NCBI RefSeq assembly: GCF_041381155.1
Contig: NC_091139.1
Location: forward strand, 5,022,383 to 5,086,382
Source: Argopecten irradians
Lineage: Eukaryota; Mollusca; Bivalvia; Pectinida; Pectinidae
Direction of reading: 5' to 3'
DNA: 64,000 nt
Shown: piece after piece, positions 11,751-24,600 of the stretch
Numbering within the stretch: position 1 is the first letter of the stretch
Layout: each line of letters opens with the position of its first letter
Notes under the pieces: generated by a model
Databases searched by the model: none
What the model saw: the letters and a program-made list of their open reading frames with translations, nothing else
What the model was told of the DNA's origin: nothing
Translations under genes and position numbers: made by a program

Positions 11751-14700
11751 CATTGATTAGAATGACAGTCAGATGCACAAAGCTGAACAATGGCAGCCCT
11801 GTTATAAATACAATTATAGTGTTCCTTTACTTATACGAATGATTGATCAAAATCATTTTCTAATATGGTCATTTGATTAATCAAACGTTAACATATATCC
11901 TTATTTGGAAAAATAATAGCCTAGTGAAATATCCAAATATGGGTAATATCCTTATATGGTTAATGGGTAAGCATGGTATTTATCGTAATTGATCTGCTCA
12001 TTTCTAGATTTTTTGATGGTCAATTGACAACCTTATAATTTGTCTAGATATGTGCCTGTGACCATAAATAGTCTTGGAGCAAAATATATGTACCTTAATT
12101 CATTTTACGGACATTTTCTCCTCTCCTGTTACAAAAGCTAATAACCAAATTTTGTAATCATGTATCCAAATAAGGATAATTAGTAGCATTAAGTGGTTCA
12201 TCAAATTATGTGCACATATAATGAACAGTGGAATAGCATACATATATAAATCATGTTAACATTGAATGTGATTGTGCAATTAAGTACAATGTACTGAATT
12301 ATATGTAGATGTACAATAATACATATTTATATAAGGAACATGCTTACAACATATTCATAGCCAAGACACAGAGTTGACGATTCCTTAGACTTGTCATCAG
12401 TCTCTAGAATATCAAATTTATCACTGAAATTCGGTTCAATGATTTTTGTCCATATGACTTGTCCAATTCTAGATTCCCAACAAAGGGAGATAAGTCAGTA
12501 TAAGAAATCATCTGAAAGGATATAAGGGTCTGGTGGCTAGTCTAGGGATCCTCTGAAAAGTCCTATTACATTTTAGATGCTATGTAGCAAGTTGATTTTC
12601 TTCATCCAATGGACTTTGTGATACAGCGGTATATTTAGTTCTAATATGTTATGCATATTGCACAAGTATAAATACCTTTGTTGTGTCTTCAATCTCTAGG
12701 ATCACATGTTTTTTTCATTTCAAGGGTGTGCATGTGATCGTAATCCCTGGAGATGAAGATGTTTTTGTTGATGACCAGCTTAAAAAAAAAAAAAAAAAAA
12801 AAATTTCCAAAAAAAGGAAAAAAAAAAAAACCAGAAAGAAAGAAAAAGAAATCCTCCAGTAGATGTGAATCTTAACAAGTTAAAATTTGTGAGCTAAGTA
12901 CACATATACATTTTGTACCTCTATCTTCAAGTTTTGATCATAAAAAAATTCAAAAGTTATTGTATAAAAAATTTTTTCAGAAAGATTCTTCAATATCCTT
13001 GAAAACAAGCCATAAATTTAGAAACCTTTTTCTAGAGTGGACTTAATGTGATTTTACTTGCATGGTATCCATGGAAAACTTTAGAAATAATTTTGTTTTT
13101 TAATAATTAAAATATGTTTTCTTAATAAATCCAAAACGGATAAAAATTCCGTTACTAAAGTACTGACTAAATAAAGACATGCAACACAATATAAAAGACT
13201 TGTGTAGATATAGGCATGGACGATATAAGATTTAGCATACTGACATTAGTTGTTTGTCTTTCAACGGTCAGCAGACATAAACTAAATACTGGCAAGATAT
13301 ACTGAACTTGTTTAAAAATACTCAAGTTTGGTTTCTAATACTTTGTAGTAAAAATTCTAAATTCTACAAAAAGACCTTTTTTTTCTCAATTAAAGATATT
13401 AAGTTTGCAAGTCTTTTAATATAATGAAGTTATAGTCCTTAAAACTTAATATTAGCACATGCATGAACAGATGATTGGCAACAATATCTACATTAACAAA
13501 TCGCCAAATGTTGTGTAACCAGGCCACGTGATCACACGCGCACATGTACCTATTAAATGATGGAGAAAACATTGTAGCGTACGTCATACAAAGTCACGTG
13601 CGGTACACGGCTGTTTAATTAATTGACAGCTGGCGATCCATCTATTGAACACTTAGGTGTGTATAGTACATCATAGATACCAATAATTCATGGGGCGATA
13701 TATAAATAAATGTTTATGTAAAGTAACTGGTTTTGATATCCTTAAATAGCAACACATCAATGAAATCACATAAATTAAAATTTCCTTAAAAATGGGACAT
13801 ACTTTCATTGTTTTTCTAAAATATGTATCAGGAATGTCATTAAATTTCTTTTGAAATATCATTGTGTGTAAATTTTCCATAAAATATGAGCAAGAAATAT
13901 AAAAATGTTCAAAGTTATATTTTCGTAAACATTTTGAGTGTTTTAAGTACTTATTTTAAATATAAAAACCCCAATACGAGTCTTCCTTCAAACACAACAG
14001 GTATAAATGTAGCACTTACATGGGACACAAAAATAAGGAACAAGAAATTAGAGTTCCATTTTAATGTTTCTTAAAATTAAACTGATTTTTTTTATATTTT
14101 TTTTTTATTCAGACTACATGTCTAAGTTGTTTTCATCCTAAATACAACAAATCATTGAGATGTCAGTTCAGTTGATTATTTGGTAGAAAACAAATTTTTT
14201 TGGTACAGTACCAAGTGATGTTTTAATGCTGACTTCTCTCCTTAGATACATTTTTTATATTATTTTGATCATAAAATCTGTTTTGTACATTGCTTACTCT
14301 ATCATTTACGGTAATATCATTGTCAAAAAAAGCATTCATGCTAAGAAAATGAATGGTATGCATACACATGTGATCGCATGTACTTCAAATTGGGAACATC
14401 AAAAGGAATGTATTTTTGAAAAATCAAAATTTTCAATAAAAAATGTATATAAATTATAATATAATAAATAAATCAATTTTAAATATCTAAAAAAACATTG
14501 CACCTACCCTTAAAAAGCATATAACAATAAAAGGTTTAATCCAGAGAATATGATGCATTTGTTATTCATGAAACTGAAAATGCACCATTAAACTAAGGAT
14601 TGTTGTTAAAAGTTTGGAATTTTAAAAGAATTATTTCCCTTGGAAATGACATAAAATGTCTTAGGTTTTAAAACATCAAACAAATAAAAACAATAATTAA

Positions 14701-14851
14701 CAACAGATGACTACACATATGTATCCTTCCAGTTTGACTTCAAGGCAGAAACAAAAACAAAACAACTACAATATATTTTGATAAATTAATTACCATTTTC
14801 AAACCAATTATAGTATCCATGGCTCTCCCAAAATTGCACATTATTCCATGC

Positions 14852-14944
14852 TTTAACTAATTCACCCCTTAATTTTTATAATGGAATGGTCTAGTCTTTG
14901 ATTAAGAAGAGCCTAAATGTGTGTACAGGGGTGAATGAGTTAAA
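14852..14944. repeat. about 92-bp MITE-like element (copy 2)
   Basis: The ends TTTAACTAATTCACCCC and GGGGTGAATGAGTTAAA are inverted repeats. Roughly 85 per cent of positions agree with the copy at 3838-3929, by eye. Confidence 0.65.
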
Positions 14945-15682
14945 CTTATTGATGAGACCATTATGGCTTTAGGATATCTACATATATGTTACCACATTTG
15001 TAACTACCCTAAGTAACAATGGTTTTCAGGCTGATGTTAGGTAAGTACAGGTAGAAAGAATTACGAATATGAAAATAAAATGGTTATCACAAATCTGAGG
15101 AATGAGCTGAGAGTAATATAGAGCTGTTACATTAAAAACTTGTCAACGATATCATATTTCCTTGTGACAAAGTATAAAGTCCTGTATATTACCCAACATC
15201 ACAGGGATCTGTCAAATTCCCATAATAATTTGCTGTATCCTCTTGAGATATGCACCTTTTACATTTCCCTACTGGGTCAATTGAAAGTGACAAGTCCCTG
15301 TGTAACCACCAATGGCAGTTATGATTACAAAGGATTCTAACTTTGCTCTGTAGTTTCCATGGATACACAGGGTGAAAGGTCACAGGAAACTCAAGACTAG
15401 TCCTTCTGACTGATGTTATTTTCTTTACAGTCACCAGGTCATGTCATTTCACTGATTGTTGACCACTGCTTGGGCCATATCACTGACCATCAGGGTTTAA
15501 CTTGCTGACTCCATTTCACTGACCTATCCATGGCTACATTCTCTGTTCTTGACCACCACTGACCAATGAAGGTTTACTTTATACTTGTGACAAAATTAGA
15601 TGCATATGACATACACATACAAATTGCCTTAGTACATTGTTAGACAACATCTTTAAAGTTTGTTGTCAAATTTTGATTCATC

Positions 15683-18600
15683 TCAGCCATTAACAGTGTT
15701 CTCTATCACGTCTTCTACATCCTTAACTTCCGGTTCCGACGGAATTGACGCAAGAGGTTCAGGTTGAACGACAACAACTATGTTTTCTTTATCACCTGGT
15801 TCGTGCTCCATTGATTGTTTCATGCTTCCATGACTTTCTGATGGTTTGAGAAAATTGTCCGAGCTATCAATATCTTTGGCTACATCACTTAACTCTTTTT
15901 TCATCACCATCGACTCCTTCAGATCCAAATCTGACATGTCAGGCACCAGGGTATCAGTTTTAAGGTCTAGCACAGAACTGTCCTCCTTATCCGAGTCATG
16001 TGTCGTCTGCATCTTCCAAGTGTTTCTGTCTAGTCTCGTCATGGAGATTCGGGATCCAGCACGACAGATGTTGACGTCTTTCTCCGTGTTTGTGACCTTT
16101 ATGCGTTCGTGTGGGATACAGATGTACACGGGACGGTATATAATGTACATCTCCGTCTCATTCTCATCCTCGTCCCCAGTGTAGACTTGGCCCACTTGGA
16201 ACTCAGAACTAATGTACATACCACCTTCAACATTCTCAGCTGCAACATCTACAAAAGAAATCAATTAAATTTAAGTAATGATCAATTCTTTTTCAAAATG
16301 AATTCTACTAAAAGCTATTTCAACTGGCCAAAAGAAAAATTAATTCATGCTCTTTTAACACTATGCAACAGCAACAACAATAAACCCAATCCATTCTCTC
16401 CCTGTTAGCTTCCAGTTTCTCTTCCACTCCATTCTATTTCAGTTTTGCTTCCACTTCATTCTCTTCCAGTTTCCCTTCCACTCCATTATTTCACTCTTTT
16501 ACTTCCACTCCATTATCTTTCAGATTCTCTTCTACTCCACTCTCTCCCTGTTTCTCTTCCACTCCATTCACTCCCTGTTTCTCTTCCACTCCATTCTCTC
16601 CCTATTTCACTTCCACTCCATTCACTCCATACTTTACTTCCACTCCATTTTACCACTGTTTTACTTCCACTATTAAGATACTAATTCCTGTCAAGTACCA
16701 GGAATTAGGCCTAATTAACCCACTCAAATATATTGAAATCTGGCAACTACCCCACGTCGGTTTCAAATTTGCAACAACTTAATTGTATACATGATCGATG
16801 AAATATGCTTAAAACAAAGTGATTCTCTGGATTCATAGAAATTCAATACAAACATGATTTTCTGTACTTTATTAATTTGAGTTGTAATCCTTGAGCAACT
16901 TAAACCATGTAGTGTTTTCAGGTATAATGTGTTAAGTAGGTTAATAAAATTGTCTCAAAAACACTGAGCTACAATTTCGTGATCTCTGGAAATGTAGAAA
17001 AATCCGACAATGGTCCCAGGAGACAATATGATTAATGTCCTCACTTCCAATTTACAGAGCACACGCAACAAGTCAGACAAACATATGAACTTTGACCCGG
17101 TAGCCGTGGCGACCTTTATCACCAATTGTCTTCCTTGTATATACTGTTTTGTGATTAGATTGAAAAACAGACGAGATCAATATTGTATTGTGAAAGCCAT
17201 ATTACTTACTGGTCAAACTCGAAACGGTAAACAGTATGTTGAATCTTTTCTTTAACACGTTGATATGAAGTCACTTAGCTGGATTTTTTTAAATCAATAA
17301 TTCCCCACAGAACAAATAAACTAATCCAAACAAGTACATGACCCAGAAAATTCACTCTAGGACATACAAACTAACCCAAATACTTCTTTCAGGTTCAAAG
17401 GGACAAATAATGAGACTTTTTCATGTACCACATGATACCCGATAACGTTTGTGCGGGACTAGTATCTCCAGTGGTGATGGAACATTATTTTTTGTAATCT
17501 TCCCATTAAAATGACGTTAGCGTGGGATATCCTCTTTCGACGTCATTTCTACACCAATAAAGTTTGTCTCTGGTGCACTTACCATATTGCATGATGGGAT
17601 AGGGGGCATTGGTGATCCTGTAAGGTGTGGTTGCTATGGTGAGTGGAAAGTTGAGCTCCAGCACTTCTCCTGTATCCTCCATTACAAGCCCAACCTGTAC
17701 AGAAAAGTTGTCAGCAAATCTTTAATGGGTTTTTCAAACAATGATTTTTACTTATTGATCTAGTTGAAAAAAATTCATATTGTTTGAATATTTAAGAAAA
17801 ATGAGGGTTTCTAGATCCCAAAATGATGTGGGTAAAGTATAAATAAAAGTATTGCTTTTTGGGGATATTACCCAATGAGCAGTCATAGTCTTAATGATAT
17901 GAAGAAGCTGTCAACCACCATACTGAACTATATGTATTAAACCGATCATTTACTATTAAGAGATTTAGGTAAGTTACATAACTCCAACAGTTAAGACCAG
18001 GCTGTTTCTCAGTTTAAAGTGAAATATACCCTTCCACTGGTAGGAAGCATGAAAATATACCAGGTAAGTCTAAGATCAAAGGATACAAACTGAACTACTC
18101 TACAGTTATTCAGATCTAGAATTATGTTCTTGGTCTCAGAAATGACATCCTTCAACCTCAAAATAAAGATCACCTCGCTATTATGAGCACTTTTACTCAG
18201 ACCCCTGAGTGGTCTTAAAAGAGAGGTTTTACTGTATTTTAATCCCAACATTCCTTCAGAATTTCCATTGCTTTGACACATATCTAGTGGGTTTTTTTTG
18301 GAAATGAGTTTCTGTATTTACCTGTAAAGTGTAGTAGATCTGTATTAGATTACACACATCGACTAGAGTTGGAGGCATCACAGGGACCTGTAGAAAGTTC
18401 TGTAGATTATCAAACCTTTCTGTATGGTGTGGGTCCACCGTATCACCTTTATATTCCCAGACCCTGTGGCTCACATCCTTCCGTAAACCTAGCACTCCCT
18501 TATTAATGAAATACTCTACATTCTGTAAAAAGGAGAAAACAAAAAGTATCGCATCAAGAAAAGTGAGACAGATTTCTTACTCCTTATAGTATTTTGTTCT

Positions 18601-21600
18601 TTAGGAATACTTTCTTCTCATTGGAAAGTATGGTAAGATCAATTTGATTTAAGTCATCTGTTCATGGTCGTGATGGTATAGCTATCAGGAGTCGTTCAGA
18701 TTACTTTTGGCATATATACGCCATACAGGCTATGGCTATTTTGGCTACTTAGAGCACCTCAAAAGAATACACCCCTCGCTTGCCATGCCTGAACCAACAT
18801 GACTTTAAATAGTACCTGCCTGTATAATTCTACACAAGAACTATGCCTGCTGTCCGAGCCAACATGACTTACATACCTGTATAAGTCGACACAGGATCCA
18901 TGCCTGCTGTCCGCTGCCGTTCTGCATCTCTACTTTGAGTCTGATATTGTCCCCACAGCAATAGGCACTTCGTTCAAGGGTGGCGTCCAGTGACACAGGG
19001 CCCTTCGTACAGCACATACAGCATGTGTAGCGTTTGTCGGCCGCCCGGGTAGGTGTCTGTACATCAAACATATGTATTACAACACAGATTGACATGGGAC
19101 TGCCCACAGACCACAGACCTAAGGTCAGTACCTGGCAACTGCCCAACACTAGATTCAATCTCGAAAACAAGAGGTGGGTGTATGTGTGTGGGGGGGATAA
19201 TATGGTCGGGACACCTTAACTGCTCAGCTCCAGTAGCCCGACAACACTAAAACACTATAAACATTATTTTTTCTGGAAAGCACAATTTTGAAACCATCAA
19301 TCAATCCGATACACATTTTTTGCAATAAATATTTCATTAGTTAATGCTTTTGAAATGAATTTAGCTTCAGCAGGTGGCCTGTATAAAATTGGAACATTTT
19401 AAATTGATTAGCCTTTTACCACTTATAACTATGTACATAATATATATATGTTTCATATAACGACACCTATATTCTTTACTTCAAATTTTACAGAATCACA
19501 AATACGATTAGCCATTGAGCTACAAATAGTACCCAAAGCCAGTAAGATAACTTATTTTTACATTTTCATGCTAAACAACATTTTCAGTGATTTAATTTTG
19601 TGATTTTGAGTCAATATGGTTCTACTGTTGATATGTCTGAAACATTTTTGCGGTAAAAAAAATTACAAACTTCAGTCATAAAATATGTGAAAGAAAAAGT
19701 TGTATGTCAAACTGAAAGCCCTCCCCCTCAACTTGCAATAAACGAAGGGGAGAGCTCTTCCATCAAACTTACCAGGAAACGCTCGTCCATACAGTCAATG
19801 TGTGGGCCAATGATAGAGAAATACTTGACACTTTGTGGCGACGAAGCGTACGGAATATCCATCGTCCCTCTTACATAGTAACGAATGGTACCCATCTTAC
19901 TCTCCAAGGAACAGGGCAGAGCACTCTCAGGCAGTTTGAATTCAAACGGATATTTGTGGTTCCCACGGGGCATGATAGGGGCAGCTCCATCATCCTTTTT
20001 ATCTGAAATGTACAGGTGAAAGTGATTTGTAATTAAATGTAAGCTTTTCATATAAACACTGCTTCCGATAGGGATCGAACTCGGAATCTCTGGCTTATTA
20101 TAGACTGATGCTCTTTACAAGTTCTCTCTAGTCGAGAGGTATTCCGTCTTTGCATATTACAGAGTTAGCTCCCTTGGAATTAGGTATCGATTGTTACATC
20201 ATTATCTTGTGATTGCAATTCACATTGTTTTCTCTGCAACGTATAACATTAGGCTCGCACATGGCGTCACAATCAATATCTACCCGCAAGGGCAGATAAC
20301 TCTGTAATATGCAAATACAAAATATTGTGACTATATTATTCACCTGGGCTACATACTTCCCCACCAGGACAGAACCTGTCCTCGAGTTTTCCAGGGATTA
20401 ACAGCAATGTTGGTGTGGCTTGGACAAATGCCCCAGTCCTTACATCGACATCAATATGGTGGAACTGGAGAACACCCAACACAGAACAGAGTGCAGGATT
20501 TTTATATCAAATTTAACCATTGCCTTGACTAGGGATTGAACTCGGAACCTTTTGATCTGGCAATGAACCCATCGCTTGAAAGAGAAGTTCTCTCTAGCTG
20601 AGAGGCATATTGCAGCTTATATTCACTATGGCTGCATAACTAAACATCATCATGTAACTGCTGAAAATTCCATTAGTTTGTCTCAATTTGTAAAATTATT
20701 TTCCATTTAAAGGGACCAACCCATGATGAAATTTCCAACCCTTGGCAAGCCTTAGATTGAACGTTAAGTAAAACCTCTCTATTAAGACCACCCAGCAGCC
20801 TGAGTAAAATGGTCTTAAGAGCGGGGTGGTCTTAATTCTGAGGTTGATAAATTTCATATCTGACAACCAAGAACAGTAACTCTGTATCCTAGCTGACAGG
20901 TAAAAAATGTAAAGATTTTGATTCCTAAACAACAATGTTTTTGTTACAAAATAAAAATTTTATGAAAAATATTATATAATTGTATATCATATATCAATGC
21001 ATGTGGGTCTAATTAAAACCATTAATTTACAAATATTTCTAATTTTTCAAATTAGATAAACTACCGTAAAAACTTGTGTAATTTGCGCATTTTTTCTGTG
21101 CAAAAATAAAATATGAAGTTGGGGGTGCGCAAAATACATTGATAGAGGCGATTTAAAAATTTTACGGGGAACAAATCTGTCCATTCTGAGGGGCTGACGA
21201 TCTATGAATGTCGAGGTACTGCTCTGTTTATGTACACCTATTTATATATAAAAGGTATTAAAGATTGTAAAAACAATGCCTCACCTATTAAAGTGGATTA
21301 TCTAAGGCTAATTAAAGTGTTATGACCACAATGTCTTGTTTCCATTTGACCCGAGAATTCAATGGCGACTGACTGAGAGCATGGCTTCTACTTACAGCAA
21401 GAGATGTATACCCTGCACACCTCGTAGTATAATGGGTCAGCCACAATCAGTGACTTTGGCCGGGTCGATCTAGTTTACCTGTATTTTTTTAGGGGAGAGA
21501 GTCTGTAGAGAGAGAGTGTGTGTATGTATGCAAGCTAAACTACGTATGCGCTAGCTAATTGCTGTTGATTGTTAATGATCTCAAACAAACTAATTATTTA

Positions 21601-24600
21601 TTGTGACAATTTTAAGTAAATAGGTTCTAATCTTTTCAATAATTCCTGATTAGTATTCATGTGTAATATCTCAAAACATTGACATGTGCACGGAGTACGG
21701 CGGACCAGACCGCCGATGTTTTGGACTTACGGTGGCCAATAAAAGAAAACAAACACAATGCAGTTTTAATATGTTATTTCTTCTAAATACAACACTTCTT
21801 TGTGCAAGTTGTCAAGCATTTATGGGGAATATTTTGCATTGAATTTGTCACCTTCATACATCGATTTTGGGACTCTCTGGACATCGTTTTTTTCCGAATT
21901 TTTTGATGCGCAAAATATACTGATAGTAGATTTTTTTTCAGCATTTTCAGCCCTAAAAAGTACCTGCGCAAATTACACTGGTGCGCAAATTATACCAGTT
22001 TTTACGGTACGCACATTGACTTTATTTCTAGATCATAACCATATTTTTTTTTTTCATTAAATAGAATTTATGATGTGTGCTTATTTAAAGTTACTGTTGA
22101 CAATCAATTGACCTCCAAATGAAAATACTTTTATAGACATTACTTTCTATCATGTTATAATTTAAAATATACTGTTAGTTAATTATCACATCTTATCATC
22201 TGAGATAAATGAGAAACTATGTGTTTTAAATTTGTATTGATAAGTGTTAATTCATAAATATTTACGTAAAACGAGCTGAATTATCCCGCCACGTGCACTG
22301 ATTGGTCAAATAATAATTTACGATCACAGTCGGTAAAGTGTTTGACAGAATTCTGCTTAAAAGTGTATTTTTAACCAATGCAAAACATCGATTGATAGAC
22401 ACATGTTTATCACAACAAACAGATGGCATATGTTCATTGAAATGAGATGATTGAATTACAGTTCTTCATATATATCTAAAAAATAATATTATAACAATAT
22501 CTCATACATTACAGAATTTCAATTCCATTAGCGTTATGAACAACAAATGGCTACATCGCTCAATCTTGCCGTCTGGGCTGACAAAACTTTAAAAGGAACA
22601 TTGCGTTTTGCATGTGGTTTCGATCACATCAACTGACGGGTTTCTGACTGTTAATCGCATGAAGTATACAAATGATGGCTATTGACACTCTCCTCGTCTA
22701 GGTAGATAATATGATAATTAGGTCGACTGAAACAAAAGACTGACTGATGTATCTGCGGGCAGTTGTTCATGGGTCATTGCGTGTGGGAATGGGAGGCACA
22801 GCTAGGTGTTAAGTCACAGGTAAATGTGCCTGTGGTCGTAATCAGGGGGTCATATGGTGTTAATTAGTGGTCGTTGGGACTAGGCAAACTTGTCGTAATA
22901 CCGAATAGCGGGGTGGTCGTAATACTGAAGCGATCAAAGATGTATAGAGAATAAAATCCCGTCTGAAAACAAGTGCCTGAAATATAGCGAGGTGGTCGTA
23001 ATTCTGAGGTTATCGTGCGGTGAGGATTTACTGAACATTAATTACCCCTGGAGTTCTCATTAGGACCTAAATCTAGAGAAAAAAATTGTCAACCAAAATT
23101 TCATGACTTGGTTAAGAAAGTATAAATAATTTACAAAATTTTTAAAGGCCCACTTAAACTTTCCGAAATATTTAAAATGGGAATGTAAAAAAAAAAAATT
23201 GATAATTTTGTAGAGTCGCATAAGTTATTAGTTACAACACTTATCATCACCTTCTCAACAATTTAATTGAAGCAAATAAATTGTCAATATTCAAAATGCA
23301 GGTCGTCTTATGTTTCCCGTTGTCGTCCTAAACACCGACTGGTAGTTGACTGTCACTGCACCAGACGGCATAACAACTGTTATTATATATTACACAGGAA
23401 ATCTTGCATATGTTTGGTGTTGTAACCTATTCTTAGGCCATTAGTATTTATTTCTTTATGTTATTAATGTTTTTAAGAAACATTATATGTTACTTTTGCT
23501 CCGGAAAGGTAGTGGGCCTTTAACATTTTGTGAATTTTTTTTTTTACCATGACAATAATTCGTGAAATAAAAAGAGAACATCTCTGTGAAAATAACCGGA
23601 TATACAGCTCTCTAATCGACCCGAGCTAGCATAAGATACCTCTGTCATACACACAATATAGCCCGACTCACATGGCTGCTCTCAGCAAAATCGATGGGTT
23701 GTTAATTAGGACAATTAGTATGGTTAATTGATAGAGAATGGATGTGACATTAAAACACATGGGCTATAATAATGAGCGACAGTCTTTTATAAAGTTGACA
23801 GAATTCTGATGCTCCGGTGCCTACATTGTTATACAGAGCGATGAGATGTTGAATATTTCAGTAACCACTGATGTTTTCCTTCCTCGAGTTATTTAGGGTG
23901 TTAGGTCCATTACCGAGAGAGACCACAGATAGCTCTGTATTTCCATATACCACAGGCGGTCTAAAATTCACATTTGATACATAGGAAATACAAACTGTTT
24001 CTCTACCATAAATAATTACAGTGGATAGTAACAACTTCTAAATTATTCATACATGAGCTAAGTTTAACATTTGACTAATTATTACATCATCAATGTAATG
24101 AATCACAGTTCCTTTTTTCCATACAGAATTATCTGATCGTCAAATGGTAAATCTCCCTTTTACAGTGAGTGAAGCTCTCTAATCTTTTGCAACATTTTGC
24201 ATGACTTAATTTTCCAATTTCCATAATCCACATTATTGACGAAGACAAATCCTTAAAAAGACCATAATTTTATTCATACCACCTTTCCTCTTCTTTTATT
24301 TTTGTGTAATAAAGATTCATCCATTTAGTATCTTTGAAGAAAAGAGCAGCATCAAGTTAAATTTTTAGAAATAGCAGTAGCAAGAACTGAGGAGGGGGGA
24401 TGGGGTGGGGGGTGTTAAGTTGTGACAGAGTGGTTAAGATCTCCAAACATATTACCACAAACCCACCACATCTATGTTGCATGTTTGTATACCCTGTAAT
24501 GGTGCAGATGCAAGGTACTGACTGCTGGTGTTTTTTCTCCAAGTACTCCAGCTTTCCTCTATCTCCTAAAACTGGCCTAAATGGCCTAAATTAACCCTGG

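Larger units (their letters stand above)
7428..15682. other. 8.2-kb gene-free interval
   Basis: Intergenic DNA between the LAPTM4 start and the arrestin stop codon. It holds the LAPTM4 promoter (no clear core elements seen), the SINE and MITE copies listed separately, and A-rich tracts at 10543-10571 and 12782-12831. Short open frames here (for example 13.4-14.5 kb) have neither splice context nor coding character. The arrestin 3' UTR should occupy its right end. Confidence 0.6.
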
